64,000 bases of DNA from Halarchaeum rubridurum (GTDB taxonomy: Archaea; Halobacteriota; Halobacteria; Halobacteriales; Halobacteriaceae): positions 62,001-126,000 of the forward strand of contig NZ_BMOO01000005.1 of NCBI RefSeq assembly GCF_014647115.1. The letters run 5' to 3'. Position numbers and translations under genes: made by a program. Every line of letters starts with the position of its first letter. Within the stretch, counting starts at the first letter, position 1. The notes below the pieces were generated by a model, which worked only from the letters and a program-made list of their open reading frames with translations, had not been told where the DNA came from and made no database searches. Of the stretch, positions 25,774-35,488 are shown in pieces.

Positions 25774-26142
25774 ATGGACCGCCGGACGTTCCTCGCGCGC
25801 GGCGCCGGCCTCGCCGGCCTCTGCGGGCTCGCGGGCTGTCTCGGCGCGTCGGCCGACGCCGCGCCGGTGCTCGTGGCGAGCAGCGACGTCGACTTCGACG
25901 ACGCGGGCGCGCTCGTCGTCGAGGCCGTCGTCTCGAACGTCGAACCCGACCCGTACGCCGCCACGGTCGTCTTCGGCCCCGAAATCGACGGGGGGACGCG
26001 CGAACGGACCGCCGACGTGACGCTCGACCCGAACAGCACGCGGGTCGTGCGGGCGACCTACGACGACGTCCGGCGCGCGGACGCGCCGAGCGTGACGCCG
26101 CACGTCTCGCTACGCGACGTCCGGCGGGTGCGCGGGCAATAA
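25774..26142 (+). CDS. Tat-exported lipoprotein
   Basis: The product has 122 residues. MDRRTFLARGAGLAGLCGLAGC combines a twin-arginine motif with a lipobox (LAGC), so the mature protein starts at Cys22, probably lipid-anchored on the outside. The rest is a small beta-rich domain (VEAVVSNVEPDPYAATVVF). The function is unknown. It sits on the opposite strand between the XPB and Bax1 genes. TATAAA-like DNA (GGATAAAAG) lies about 30 nt before the start. Confidence 0.83.
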   Translation: MDRRTFLARGAGLAGLCGLAGCLGASADAAPVLVASSDVDFDDAGALVVEAVVSNVEPDPYAATVVFGPEIDGGTRERTADVTLDPNSTRVVRATYDDVRRADAPSVTPHVSLRDVRRVRGQ

Positions 26143-26156
26143 CAGCGGACGTCGAC

Positions 26157-27500
26157 CTACCGACGCCGGTCGGCGACGCGCTCCTCGGCGGTGTCCTCGC
26201 TCACGAGTTCGTAGAGCGTCGCGCGCGACCCGTCCTCCTTCGGGCGGAGGACGCGCCCGAGGCGCTGCGTGAACTCGCGCTCGCTCCCCGAGCCCGCGAA
26301 GACGACCGCGACGTTCGCGTCCGGGACGTCGACGCCCTCGTCGAGGACGTTCGCGGTCACGACCCGCGAGTACGTCCCCGCGCGGAACTTTCGCAGTATC
26401 TCGCGGCGCTCTTTCGCGCCCGTCTCGTGCGTGATCGGCGGGATCAGGAAGCGCTCGGAGAGCCGGTAGACGAGGTCCGTCGAGGCCGTGAAGACGATCA
26501 CGCGGTCCCCGCGGTGGCGGTCGAGGATCGAGGCGAGCTCGGCGACCTTCGCGTCGGACTCCTGGACGATGGTGCGCGCCCGCTGTTTCGCCAGCAGGGC
26601 CTCGCGCGCCCGCGGGTCGGTCCCCGAGCGCTTCACGAGCTCCTGGTAGTCGCTCCCCGAGGTGAACGTGATGTTCGACTGCTGGAGGTAGTCCGTGAAG
26701 GTGCCCTGCGCGTCCTCGTAGCGCTCGCGTTCCTCGGGGGTGAGCGGGACTTCGAGGCGACGGACGTCGTAGGCGGCGAGGTGGTCGCCCGCGAGGTCGT
26801 CGACGTCGAGCCGGTAGACGACGTCGCCGACGAGCTCCTCCAGTACCTCGTGTGCGCCGTCGAGGCGCTCGAACGTCGCGGTGAGGCCGAGGCGCGCGGG
26901 CGCGGCGAGCAGGCGCGCGACGTCCCGATACCCCTCGCCGCCGAGGTGGTGGACCTCGTCGAAGACGACGAGCCCGAAGCGGTCGCCGAGCTCGTCCGCA
27001 CGGAGGTAGGCGGAGTCGTACGTCGAGACCGTGATCGCCCCGAGGGTCTGCTCGCCCCCGCCGAGCTGGCCGACCTCGCAGTCGAACTCGCTCTCCAGCT
27101 CCTCGCGCCACTGGTTCAGGAGGTCGATGGTGGGGACGACGACGAGCGCCGTCTCGCCCACGGACTCGATGGCCTTCAGCGCGAGGATGGTCTTGCCCGC
27201 GCCCGTCGGGAGCTCGACGACGCCGCGCCGGTCGTTCGCCGTCCAGGCGTCGAGGGCCTCGCGCTGGTAGTCGCGGAGCTCGTACGTCGTGGCGACGTCG
27301 AGGGACTCCCACTCGGGTACCGCGTCCTCGACGGTCGTCCCGAGCGTCCGGAGGTGGTCGCGGAGGGGGCCGTAGCGGTAGCCGGGGACGCGGCCGCTGT
27401 CGGTGCGCTCGTCGCGCTCGACGTACGGGAGGCGTCCGTAGACGTCGGCGTCGCCGCCGACCCGCACCGTGCCGTCCGCGTAGTCGAGCGTGACCGTCAT
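26157..27500 (-). CDS. DNA repair helicase XPB (Rad25)
   Basis: The 447-residue SF2 helicase has an N-terminal damage-recognition region, then the Q motif LRDYQREALDAW, Walker A LPTGAGKTILALKA (about 127), DEAH-type LVVFDEVHHLG, motif III LGLTATFERLDG, motif V VTANVLDEGVDVP and motif VI QRLGRVLRPKEDG. XPB unwinds damaged DNA with Bax1. The start MTVTLDYADGTVRVGG is chosen because the upstream extension is non-conserved. Confidence 0.93.
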   Translation of the reverse strand: MTVTLDYADGTVRVGGDADVYGRLPYVERDERTDSGRVPGYRYGPLRDHLRTLGTTVEDAVPEWESLDVATTYELRDYQREALDAWTANDRRGVVELPTGAGKTILALKAIESVGETALVVVPTIDLLNQWREELESEFDCEVGQLGGGEQTLGAITVSTYDSAYLRADELGDRFGLVVFDEVHHLGGEGYRDVARLLAAPARLGLTATFERLDGAHEVLEELVGDVVYRLDVDDLAGDHLAAYDVRRLEVPLTPEERERYEDAQGTFTDYLQQSNITFTSGSDYQELVKRSGTDPRAREALLAKQRARTIVQESDAKVAELASILDRHRGDRVIVFTASTDLVYRLSERFLIPPITHETGAKERREILRKFRAGTYSRVVTANVLDEGVDVPDANVAVVFAGSGSEREFTQRLGRVLRPKEDGSRATLYELVSEDTAEERVADRRR

Positions 27501-27585
27501 CGGCCGCCCCTTCGACGGGCGCGCGTTTAGGTCCCTCGAACGCCGTTCTGAAACCCTTATCCCGCGTCGGGCGCTTCCTCCGGCC

Positions 27586-28248
27586 ATGACAGACGACGCC
27601 GACGGTGTGGAGGTCGACGCGGAGGACCCCGAAGTGGGCGACGCCGAGGCGGACGCGGACGAGGGGGCCGACCCGGAGACGCTCGACGATCCGCTCGCCG
27701 AGCGCGTCGCCGAGTACGACGCGGACCTCGCCGAGGAGGTCGCGGACGTCGTCGGCGACCGCAACCGCCTCGCGGAGGACGTGGAGGACCTCGAAGCCGA
27801 AGTTGAGGACCTCGAAGAACGGCTCCAGCGCGTCCAGGCGGACTTCCAGAACTACAAGAAGCGCGCGAAGCGCAAGCAGGCGGAGACGGAGGAGCGTGCG
27901 ACGGAGGACCTCGTGACGCGCCTGCTCGACGTCCGGGACAACCTCACGCGGGCGCTCTCGGAGGAGTCGGGCGACGCCGACTCGCTGCGCGAGGGCGTCG
28001 AGATGACGAAGCGCGAACTCGACCGGGTCTTCGAGGACGAGGGCGTCGCGGAGATCGCGCCCGAACCCGGGACGGAGACGGACCCGCACCGCCACGAGGT
28101 GATGTTGCAGGTGTCGAGCGACGAACCCGAGGGGACGGTCGCCGAGGTGTACCGCCCGGGGTACGAGATGGGCGAGAAGGTCCTGCGCGCGGCGCAGGTG
28201 ACGGTGAGCGACGGCTCGGGTGCGGGCGACGCGGGCGACGACGAGTAA
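27586..28248 (+). CDS. grpE: Nucleotide exchange factor GrpE
   Basis: The product has 220 residues. An acidic N-terminal tail is followed by the long GrpE coiled coil (VEDLEAEVEDLEERLQRVQA then DFQNYKKRAKRKQ). The C-terminal beta domain has PGTETDPHRHEVMLQVSSD and VAEVYRPGYEMGEKVLRAAQV. It releases ADP from DnaK. It is first in the grpE-dnaK-dnaJ set, but 293 nt and a separate promoter precede dnaK. Confidence 0.95.
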   Translation: MTDDADGVEVDAEDPEVGDAEADADEGADPETLDDPLAERVAEYDADLAEEVADVVGDRNRLAEDVEDLEAEVEDLEERLQRVQADFQNYKKRAKRKQAETEERATEDLVTRLLDVRDNLTRALSEESGDADSLREGVEMTKRELDRVFEDEGVAEIAPEPGTETDPHRHEVMLQVSSDEPEGTVAEVYRPGYEMGEKVLRAAQVTVSDGSGAGDAGDDE

Positions 28249-28541
28249 CGAAACAGCGAGGAGCGGTGGCGAAGAACGCCGAGGGTCGGCGCGCCGGCGC
28301 GCCGGCGGGCCGACGGGGCGGCGAGCGACGACGGGGCGAGCGGCGAATGCGGCGACCGAGGTCCCGGGCCGCGGAGCGCGACGCCGACCGACGCGACCGC
28401 TCGCTTACCGGTTCACCATAAATCCAGCGCTACGCGGCGTTCGCAGGGCCCGAAACGCTCGTATTCGCGTTCGTTGGCGGTCGTGTGAGGCGTCCACACT
28501 AGCAAGCTTTAAACCGAAACGGCGACTTATCACCGCCCAAG
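28249..28541 (+). promoter_or_regulatory. grpE-dnaK intergenic region with dnaK promoter
   Basis: CTTTAAA at 28507-28513 lies about 30 nt before the dnaK ATG and is the likely TATA box. The rest of the gap holds no convincing gene. No CIRCE operator was found. Heat control in haloarchaea usually works through promoter-bound factors. Confidence 0.5.
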
Positions 28542-30500
28542 ATGGCCAGTCAGAAGATTCTCGGTATCGACCTCGGTACCACGAACAGCGCGTTCGCGGT
28601 GATGGAGGGCGGCGAGCCCGAGATCATCGCCAACAGCGAGGGCGAGCGGACGACGCCCTCCGTCGTCGCGTGGGACGACGGCGAACTCCTCGTCGGGAAA
28701 CCCGCGAAGAACCAGGCCGTGCAGAACCCGGACCAGACCGTCGCCTCCATCAAGCGCCACATGGGCGAGGAGGACTACACGGTCGAACTCGGCGACGATG
28801 AGTACACGCCCGAGGAGGTCAGCGCGCGCATCCTCCAGAAGATAAAGCGCGACGCCGAGGACTACCTCGGCGACGACGTTGAGAAGGCCGTCATCACGGT
28901 CCCGGCGTACTTCAACGACAAGCAGCGCCAGGCGACGAAGAACGCCGGCCAGATCGCGGGCTTCGACGTCGAGCGCATCGTCAACGAGCCCACGGCGGCC
29001 TCGATGGCGTACGGCCTCGACGAGGAGGGCGAGAACACGGTGCTCGTCTACGACCTCGGCGGCGGGACGTTCGACGTCTCCGTCCTCGAAATCGCCGAGG
29101 GCGCGTACGACGTCATCGCCACGAACGGCGACAACGACCTCGGTGGGGACGACTGGGACGAGGCCCTCATCGATCACCTCGCCGACGAGTTCGAAAACGA
29201 ACACGGCATCGACCTCCGCGAGGACCGACAGGCCCTCCAGCGCCTGAAGGACGCCGCCGAGGAGGCGAAGATCGAACTCTCCAGTCGCAAGGAGACGACC
29301 GTCAACCTCCCGTTCATCACGGCGACGGACGACGGCCCCGTCCACCTCGAACAGGACGTGACGCGCGCGACGTTCGAGAAGATCACGAGCGACCTCATCG
29401 AGCGCACCGTCGGCCCGACGCAGCAGGCCCTCTCCGACGCGGGCTTCGACGCGAGCGACATCGACGACGTCGTGCTCGTCGGTGGCTCCACGCGGATGCC
29501 CCAGGTCCAGGAGAAGGTCGAGGAGGTCGTCGGCCAGGAACCCCGGAAGTCCGTCAATCCCGACGAGGCCGTCGCGCTCGGCGCGGCCGTCCAGGGCGGC
29601 GTGCTCTCCGGTGACGTCGACGACGTCGTCCTCCTCGACGTCACGCCCCTCAGCCTCGGTATCGAGGTGAAAGGCGGGCTCTTCGAGCGCCTCGTGGAGA
29701 AGAACACCACCATCCCCACGGAGGCCTCGAAGGTGTTCACGACCGCCGCGGACAACCAGCAGAGCGTCCAGATTCGCGTCTTCCAGGGCGAACGCGAAAT
29801 CGCGGAGGAGAACGAGCTCCTCGGCGCGTTCCAGCTCACCGGCATCCCGCCCGCGCCCGCGGGTACCCCGCAGATCGAGGTCTCCTTCGAGATCGACGCG
29901 GACGGCATCGTCCACGTCTCCGCCGAGGACCAGGGCTCGGGTAACTCCGAGGACATCACCATCGAGGGCGGTGCGGGCCTCAGCGACGAGGAGATCGAGC
30001 GGATGCAGGAGGAAGCGGAGGAACATGCCGCCGAGGACGAGGAGCGCCGCGAGCGCATCGAGGCCCGCAACGAGGCCGAGACCGCCGTTCAGCGCGCCGA
30101 GACGCTCTTAGAGGAGAACGAGGAGATGGTCGACGCGGAGACCCGGGAGACCATCGAGGCCGACATCGACGACATCGAGGCACTCCTCGAGGACGAGGAC
30201 GCCGAGACCGAGGCCATCCAGGACGCCACCGAGGCCCTCAGCGAGGACCTCCAGGAGATCGGCAAGCAGGCCTACCAGCAGCAGGCCGGCGCGGGCGGTG
30301 CGGGCGCCGGTGCCGGTGGCATGGGCGGTATGGGCGACATGGGCGACATGGACCCCGAGGACGTCGACGCCGAGGACTTCGTCGACGCCGACTTCGAGGA
30401 CGTTGACGAATCACGTAGCGATTCGTCAGCCAACCAGAACGCGAAGCGTTCTGGTGACGTTGACGAATCGGACGATGAGTCGGACGCCGACGAGAACTAA
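28542..30500 (+). CDS. dnaK: Hsp70 chaperone DnaK with a palindromic insertion near its C-terminus
   Basis: The 652-residue product has the ATPase signatures [29 protein letters not shown] and [17 protein letters not shown]. The linker [11 protein letters not shown] and the substrate domain up to the helical lid follow. The tail has a Gly/Ala/Met stretch ([16 protein letters not shown]) and an acidic end. Codons 620-638 are encoded by a paired-hairpin sequence and add 19 residues in frame, including the basic [10 protein letters not shown], to an otherwise acidic tail. The insertion lies after the folded domains, so the chaperone should remain functional. Confidence 0.96.
   Translation: MASQKILGIDLGTTNSAFAVMEGGEPEIIANSEGERTTPSVVAWDDGELLVGKPAKNQAVQNPDQTVASIKRHMGEEDYTVELGDDEYTPEEVSARILQKIKRDAEDYLGDDVEKAVITVPAYFNDKQRQATKNAGQIAGFDVERIVNEPTAASMAYGLDEEGENTVLVYDLGGGTFDVSVLEIAEGAYDVIATNGDNDLGGDDWDEALIDHLADEFENEHGIDLREDRQALQRLKDAAEEAKIELSSRKETTVNLPFITATDDGPVHLEQDVTRATFEKITSDLIERTVGPTQQALSDAGFDASDIDDVVLVGGSTRMPQVQEKVEEVVGQEPRKSVNPDEAVALGAAVQGGVLSGDVDDVVLLDVTPLSLGIEVKGGLFERLVEKNTTIPTEASKVFTTAADNQQSVQIRVFQGEREIAEENELLGAFQLTGIPPAPAGTPQIEVSFEIDADGIVHVSAEDQGSGNSEDITIEGGAGLSDEEIERMQEEAEEHAAEDEERRERIEARNEAETAVQRAETLLEENEEMVDAETRETIEADIDDIEALLEDEDAETEAIQDATEALSEDLQEIGKQAYQQQAGAGGAGAGAGGMGGMGDMGDMDPEDVDAEDFVDADFEDVDESRSDSSANQNAKRSGDVDESDDESDADEN
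30399..30469. repeat. Paired hairpins inside dnaK with 14-bp flanking direct repeats
   Basis: Hairpin 1 is TGACGAATC-ACGTAGC-GATTCGTCA (30404-30428). Hairpin 2 is ACCAGAACGC-GAA-GCGTTCTGGT (30433-30455). GACGTTGACGAATC occurs at 30399-30412 and again at 30456-30469, exactly 57 bp apart. Positions 30432-30458 match 9638-9664 (opposite strand) over 27 nt. Confidence 0.9.
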
Positions 30501-30539
30501 CGCCTAACCCCCTCCGGACACTACCTCCGTTACTACCCG

Positions 30540-31715
30540 ATGAGCCAGGACTTCTACGACGCGCTCGGGGTCAGTCGTGACGCCGACGAGAGCGAGATCA
30601 AGAAGGCGTACCGCGAGAAGGTCAAGCAGTACCACCCGGACGTGAGCGACGAGCCCGACGCCGAGGAGAAGTTCAAGACGATCCAGAAGGCCAAGGACGT
30701 GCTCACCGACGAGGACAAACGCGAGGCCTACGACCGCCTCGGCCACGAGCGCTACGAGGAGGCCGAGAAGCACGGCGCCGACCCCGGCGGCGACGGCGGC
30801 ATGGGTGGTGCCGGTGGCATGGGCGGCATGGGCGGCGCCGGCGGCATGGGCGGCATGGGCGGCGCCAGCGGGATGAACGACATCTTCGAGCAGTTCTTCG
30901 GCGGCGGCGGGCGCTCGCGGGACCCGAACCGCCCCCAGCAGGGCCAAGACCTCCGGACGCGCATGGACATCGACCTCGAAGAGGCCCACGACGGCGCGAC
31001 GAAGCAGCTCACCGTCACGCGCCCCGAGTCCTGCACGGAGTGTGGCGGGAGCGGCCACCCCGCCGACGCCGACGTCCGCACCTGTCCCGAGTGCGACGGG
31101 CAGGGGCAGACGACGACCGTCCAGCAGACGCCCTTGGGCCGCGTCCAGCAGCGCCAGACGTGTCGGCGCTGTGGCGGCGAGGGCCAGATATACAGCGAGC
31201 GCTGCGACGAGTGTAACGGCGACGGGACGGTCCGCCGCGAGGCGACGCTCACCGTCGAGGTCCCCGCCGGCATCGCCGACGGGCAGACCCTCCGCATGGA
31301 GCGCGAGGGCGCGCCCGGCGAGAACGGCGGCCCGAACGGCGACCTCCTCATCGAGGTCTCCGTCCAGTCGCACCCGGACTTCGAGCGCGACGGCGCGGAC
31401 CTCGAACACCGCCACCCCATCTCGTTCCCGCAGGCCGTCTTCGGCGCGACGATTCAGGTGCCGACGCTCGACGGCGAGGTCGAGTTCGAGGTGCCCGAGG
31501 GCACCCAGAGCGGCGAGCGCTTCCGCCTGCGCGGGAAGGGGATGCCCCGTCTCCGCGGGCGCGGCGACGGCGACCTCTACGTCACCGTCCAAGTCGTCAC
31601 CCCCGAGTCGCTCAACGAGGAGCAACGCGAGGCCCTGGAGGCCTTCGCGGAGGCCGGCGGCGAGGAAATCGAGGTCGAGCAGGGCTTCTTCGAGAAGATC
31701 AAGAACTCGCTGTAA
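30540..31715 (+). CDS. dnaJ: Co-chaperone DnaJ
   Basis: The 391-residue product has a J domain MSQDFYDALGVSRDADESEI with the HPD loop (YHPDVSD), then a Gly/Met-rich linker with repeated GGMGG units. Four zinc motifs follow (CTECGGSGH, CPECDGQG, CRRCGGEG, CDECNGDG) and then the two C-terminal beta domains. It stimulates DnaK ATP hydrolysis and hands over substrates. The ATG lies 39 nt after dnaK, so joint transcription is likely. The first zinc motif reads CTECGGSGH where CxxCxGxG is usual and keeps both Cys. Confidence 0.96.
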   Translation: MSQDFYDALGVSRDADESEIKKAYREKVKQYHPDVSDEPDAEEKFKTIQKAKDVLTDEDKREAYDRLGHERYEEAEKHGADPGGDGGMGGAGGMGGMGGAGGMGGMGGASGMNDIFEQFFGGGGRSRDPNRPQQGQDLRTRMDIDLEEAHDGATKQLTVTRPESCTECGGSGHPADADVRTCPECDGQGQTTTVQQTPLGRVQQRQTCRRCGGEGQIYSERCDECNGDGTVRREATLTVEVPAGIADGQTLRMEREGAPGENGGPNGDLLIEVSVQSHPDFERDGADLEHRHPISFPQAVFGATIQVPTLDGEVEFEVPEGTQSGERFRLRGKGMPRLRGRGDGDLYVTVQVVTPESLNEEQREALEAFAEAGGEEIEVEQGFFEKIKNSL

Positions 31716-31982
31716 CCGCCGCTCGGCCCCCGGTGGTCGTCTCACCTTCGCACCGCCTTCCCCGCGCTTCCTCCCCCGACCGGCCCTTCATCTACGAGCG
31801 CGGGACAAGTAGCGCGTATCACGTAGCCACGGCGGCGCTCGGGCCACGCGACGAGACGACGCACCCGAGCGCCGGAGAGCGCGTCGTCCGTCCGCCATCG
31901 CACGTCCGCCGACGCCGGCGTCCGATTCCCGCCGCCGTCGGAAGCCGGTCCCTTTAATCGGGTGCGCGCCGCCCCCTCACGC
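31716..31982 (+). promoter_or_regulatory. Gap before the aminotransferase gene
   Basis: CTTTAAT near 31952 is a probable TATA box about 26 nt before the ATG at 31983. I see no gene or clear repeat in the remaining 230 nt. Confidence 0.4.
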
Positions 31983-33104
31983 ATGAGCGACTTCTCCCGA
32001 CGCGTCGAGGCTATCGACATCAGCGGCATCCGCAAGGTGTTCGAGGCGGCGAGCGAGGACGCGATCAACCTCGGGCTCGGCCAACCGGACTTCCCGACGC
32101 CGGAGCACGCCCGCCAGGGCGCGATAGACGCCATCGAGGCCGGCCAGGCCGACGGCTACACGTCGAACAAGGGGACGGCGAGCCTCCGCGCGGCGATCGC
32201 CGAGAAACACGGCCGCGACAACGCGTTCACGGCGTCGCCCGAGGACGTCATCGCCACCTCGGGGGGAAGCGAGGCGCTCCACCTCGCCATCGAGGCGCAC
32301 GTCGACGAGGGCGAGGAGGTACTCTTCCCCGACCCCGGCTTCGTCTCCTACGACGCGCTGACGAAGCTCGCGGGCGGCACGCCCGTCGGTCTCCCGCTGC
32401 GCGACGACCTGACGCTCGACCCCGCGACGGTCGAGGAGTACATCACGGAGGACACGGCGGCGTTCATCGTGAACTCCCCCGCGAACCCGACGGGCGCGGT
32501 GTCGCCCCCGGAGGACATGCGCGAGTTCGCGCGCATCGCCGCCGAGCACGACGTGCTCTGCATCAGCGACGAGGTGTACGAGCACATCGTCTTCGAGGGC
32601 GAACACCGCTCGCCACGCGCGTACGACGACGCGGGGAACGTCGTCGTCGTGAACGCCTGCTCGAAGACGTACTCGATGACGGGGTGGCGTCTCGGGTGGG
32701 TCACGGGCGACTCGGAGCGCGTCGAGCGGATGCTCCGCGTCCACCAGTACGCCCAAGCCTGCGCGTCCGCGCCGGCGCAGTACGCCGCGGAGGCGGCGCT
32801 CACCGGCCCGCAGGACCCCGTCGACGAGATGGTCGCGGCGTTCGAGGAGCGCCGCGACGTCCTCCTCGACGGCCTCGAAGACATGGGTCTCGACGTCCCG
32901 ACGCCGAAGGGCGCGTTCTACGCGATGCCCGAGGTGCCCGACGGCTGGGTCGACGCGGTGCTCGACCGCGGCGTCGTCGTCGTCCCCGGCGGCGCGTTCG
33001 GCGAGCGCGGCGAGGGGTACGCCCGAATCTCCTACGCGACGAGCATGGAGAACATCGAGGCCGCGATAGAGGCGATGCGCGAGGCGACCGCGGCGGTCCG
33101 GTAG
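31983..33104 (+). CDS. Class I/II aminotransferase
   Basis: This 373-residue fold type I PLP enzyme has DAINLGLGQPDFPTP at the start, GYTSNKGTASLRAAI, NSPANPTGAV with the family Asn-Pro, ISDEVYEHIVFEG (Asp/Tyr that bind PLP), the Lys in NACSKTYSMTGWRLGW, and YARISYATSMENI with the carboxylate Arg. It probably transaminates aspartate or aromatic/branched amino acids. MSDFSRRVEAIDIS is the preferred start since it sits behind the TATA box. Confidence 0.92.
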   Translation: MSDFSRRVEAIDISGIRKVFEAASEDAINLGLGQPDFPTPEHARQGAIDAIEAGQADGYTSNKGTASLRAAIAEKHGRDNAFTASPEDVIATSGGSEALHLAIEAHVDEGEEVLFPDPGFVSYDALTKLAGGTPVGLPLRDDLTLDPATVEEYITEDTAAFIVNSPANPTGAVSPPEDMREFARIAAEHDVLCISDEVYEHIVFEGEHRSPRAYDDAGNVVVVNACSKTYSMTGWRLGWVTGDSERVERMLRVHQYAQACASAPAQYAAEAALTGPQDPVDEMVAAFEERRDVLLDGLEDMGLDVPTPKGAFYAMPEVPDGWVDAVLDRGVVVVPGGAFGERGEGYARISYATSMENIEAAIEAMREATAAVR

Positions 33105-33153
33105 GCGCGCTGGCACCACGGGGTTTTAGCCCCGCTCGCCCGAAGTCGAGGGT

Positions 33154-33630
33154 ATGTCTGACGCATCGCGCCGGGTCGAGGAGAAGGCGTACGCGTACGT
33201 GACGCGAGCCGGGGGGACGGAACTCCTCGTCTTCGACCCGCCGACCGGCGAGGGCCCGCAGGTCCCGAAGGGCGGGGTCGAACCGGGCGAGGACCCCGCG
33301 GACGCCGTCCTGCGCGAGCTCCGCGAGGAGACCGGGCTCGCCGACGCGACGCTCCGGCGACGGGTGGCGACCGACGAGTGGCCACACCCGACGAAGCCGA
33401 AGGCCTATCGCCGGTATTTCTACCACGTCCGCGCCGACTCGGCACCGGACCGGTGGACGCACGAGGTCACGGGCGGCGGCGAGGACGACGGCCTCGTCTA
33501 CGAGTGTCGGTGGGTGGACGCCGAGACGGCCGCCGCGCGACTCGTGCGCGACCAGGGCGCACACCTCGACGGCGTCGTCGAGACCGCCGCCGACCGCGTT
33601 CAGAACGCCGACAGGACCTCCTCCTCGTAG
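33154..33630 (+). CDS. Nudix hydrolase
   Basis: The 158-residue product has an intact Nudix box GGVEPGEDPADAVLRELREE followed by TGL. It is preceded by QVPKG, as in diadenosine or nucleotide-sugar pyrophosphatases. An Arg-rich middle (TKPKAYRRYFYHVRA) follows. It hydrolyses a nucleoside diphosphate linked to a second group. The last 31 bases overlap the convergent F420 gene. Confidence 0.88.
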   Translation: MSDASRRVEEKAYAYVTRAGGTELLVFDPPTGEGPQVPKGGVEPGEDPADAVLRELREETGLADATLRRRVATDEWPHPTKPKAYRRYFYHVRADSAPDRWTHEVTGGGEDDGLVYECRWVDAETAAARLVRDQGAHLDGVVETAADRVQNADRTSSS

Positions 33631-34553
33631 AAGTCGAAGAAGGCCGCCTGGTCCGGTCCGACGTTGTGGACGTAGACGTGGTCGTAGCCCGCGTCGACGA
33701 ACTCCTGAAGGGCCGCTATGTGCGCGTCCGGGTCGGGGTCGGTGAGCGTGTGGCCGTCGCGGACGTCGTCGCGCGTCACGTCCTCGCAGGCGTGCTCGAA
33801 GTGGGCGGGCGTCGGCAGCTCCGAGCTCACGCCGCCCGGGAGTTCCCCCGTCGGCCACCAGTCGTAGACCGTCTCGACGGCGTCCGCCTCGGTCTCGGCG
33901 TAACAGACGGCGAGCTGGCCGTACGTCGGTCCCTCGCCGCCCGCGTCCCGGTAGGCGTCGACGACCGACGCCTGCGGACCGACGCAGACGAGGCCGTCGC
34001 CGACCGCGGCGGCCGTCCGCGCGGTGCGCTCGCCGTACGCGGAGACGTGGACGGGCGGCGTCTCGTCCGGGAGGGTGAACAGCTGGGCGTTCTCCACCGT
34101 GTAGTGCTCGCCGCGGTGGCTCACCATCTCGCCGCTCCAGAGGTCGCGGATCACGCCGACGGCCTCCTCCAACATCTCCAGGCGGACGTGGTGTGGCGGC
34201 CACTTCTCGCCGGTGACGTGCTCGTTCAGGCGCTCGCCGGTCCCGACGCCGAAGAAGAACCGGCCGTCGAGCATCGAGGCGGTCGTCGCCGCCGCCTGCG
34301 CGAGGTTCGCCGGGTGCTCGCGGATGATGGGCGCGGTGACGCCCGTTCCGACCTCGATGTCGTCGGTCGTCTCCGAGACCGCGCCGAGCGTGCTCCACAC
34401 GTACGGGGCCTCGCCCTGCTGGCGTATCCACGGGTGATAGTGGTCCGATATCGGCGCGAAGTCGAAGCCCCGAGCCTCGGCGTCGGCGGCGAGCGCCGCC
34501 AGCTCGCTCCCGCCGTGTTCCTCGCTCGACAGCGCGTAGCCGAATGCCGTCAT
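33600..34553 (-). CDS. F420-dependent luciferase-like oxidoreductase
   Basis: The 317-residue TIM-barrel protein has FGYALSSEEHGGSELAALA, FAPISDHYHPWI with His residues of the F420 pocket, VGTGVTAPIIREHPANLAQA, FFFGVGTGERLNEHV and a late YDHVYVHNVGP. It resembles the F420-dependent glucose-6-phosphate dehydrogenase-like group. The substrate is unknown. The start MTAFGYALSS is preferred over an upstream in-frame codon. Confidence 0.9.
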   Translation of the reverse strand: MTAFGYALSSEEHGGSELAALAADAEARGFDFAPISDHYHPWIRQQGEAPYVWSTLGAVSETTDDIEVGTGVTAPIIREHPANLAQAAATTASMLDGRFFFGVGTGERLNEHVTGEKWPPHHVRLEMLEEAVGVIRDLWSGEMVSHRGEHYTVENAQLFTLPDETPPVHVSAYGERTARTAAAVGDGLVCVGPQASVVDAYRDAGGEGPTYGQLAVCYAETEADAVETVYDWWPTGELPGGVSSELPTPAHFEHACEDVTRDDVRDGHTLTDPDPDAHIAALQEFVDAGYDHVYVHNVGPDQAAFFDFYEEEVLSAF

Positions 34554-34645
34554 GGTCCGTGTGTGACACGCCGGTCGGTCGTGTTTTGGGGCCGCGTTCC
34601 GCCGCTGCCACACGGCTTAATCCGCCCCCGGTCCTGCACTCACGC

Positions 34646-35401
34646 ATGGACGTTGCGATACTCACCGTCGGCGACGAACTGCTCGCCGGCGACACGGAGA
34701 ACACGAACGCGACGTGGCTCGGCCGACAGCTCTCCGCCCGCGGAGCCTCGGTCAGGCGCGTCCTCGTCGTCCCCGACGAGCGCGAGACCATCGCCGACTA
34801 CGTCCGGGAGTGGCGCGACGCGTACGACGCCGTCATCGTCACGGGCGGACTCGGCGGAACGCACGACGACGTGACGATGGACGCGGTCGCGGACGCCGCC
34901 GGCGTCGACCTCCACGTTCCCGACGAGGCCCGCGAGGCCGTCGAACGCGCCGCGCGCGCCTATCGGGACGCGAACCCCGAGGAGGCAGAGCGCTTCGAAC
35001 TCGACCTCGACGTCGAGGCGTGGGCGACCGTTCCGGAGGGCGCACGCGTCATCCCGAACGAACCCGGCCTCTCCCCCGGCGCGAAGGTCGGCGACGTCGA
35101 CGACGGGGGCGAGGGCGCGATATACGTCTTCCCCGGGGTCCCCGACGAGGTCCACGCGATGTTCGACCTCGTCGCCGAGGACTTCGGCGGGGACGTCGTC
35201 TCCGAGATAACCTACACGAGCGCACCCGAGGGTGCCATCGGCCCGGACCTCGCAGCGGTCCGCGACGCCTACGACGTCGTCGTCGGTAGCTATCCGTCGG
35301 GCGAGGGTCCGAATCGCCTGAAGGTCACGGGTGAGGACCCCGACGAGGTCGCCGACGCGCTCGCCGCGCTGGAGGACCGCGTCGAGCACCCCTCGGACTG
35401 A
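34646..35401 (+). CDS. CinA/MoaB-like molybdopterin-binding domain protein
   Basis: The 251-residue product has VAILTVGDELLAGDTENTNA, VIVTGGLGGTHDDVTMDAVA and IYVFPGVPDEVHAMF, the hallmarks of the CinA N-terminal domain. The nicotinamide-nucleotide amidase domain of bacterial CinA is absent. COG1058 members can hydrolyse ADP-ribose or related pyrophosphates. The archaeal stand-alone form has no proven role. Confidence 0.9.
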   Translation: MDVAILTVGDELLAGDTENTNATWLGRQLSARGASVRRVLVVPDERETIADYVREWRDAYDAVIVTGGLGGTHDDVTMDAVADAAGVDLHVPDEAREAVERAARAYRDANPEEAERFELDLDVEAWATVPEGARVIPNEPGLSPGAKVGDVDDGGEGAIYVFPGVPDEVHAMFDLVAEDFGGDVVSEITYTSAPEGAIGPDLAAVRDAYDVVVGSYPSGEGPNRLKVTGEDPDEVADALAALEDRVEHPSD

Positions 35402-35488
35402 CCGGCCGCTACGCGCCCCGGGACGGGCCGCGACGCGGGAAAAGCTTCAATATCCTCTACCAGAAAGTATATCAGCGGGGATCGCACC

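Noticed and set aside
28249-28506. Plus-strand open frame between grpE and dnaK
   Set aside because: It is Arg/Gly-rich without motif or start context, and looks like out-of-frame GC-rich DNA.
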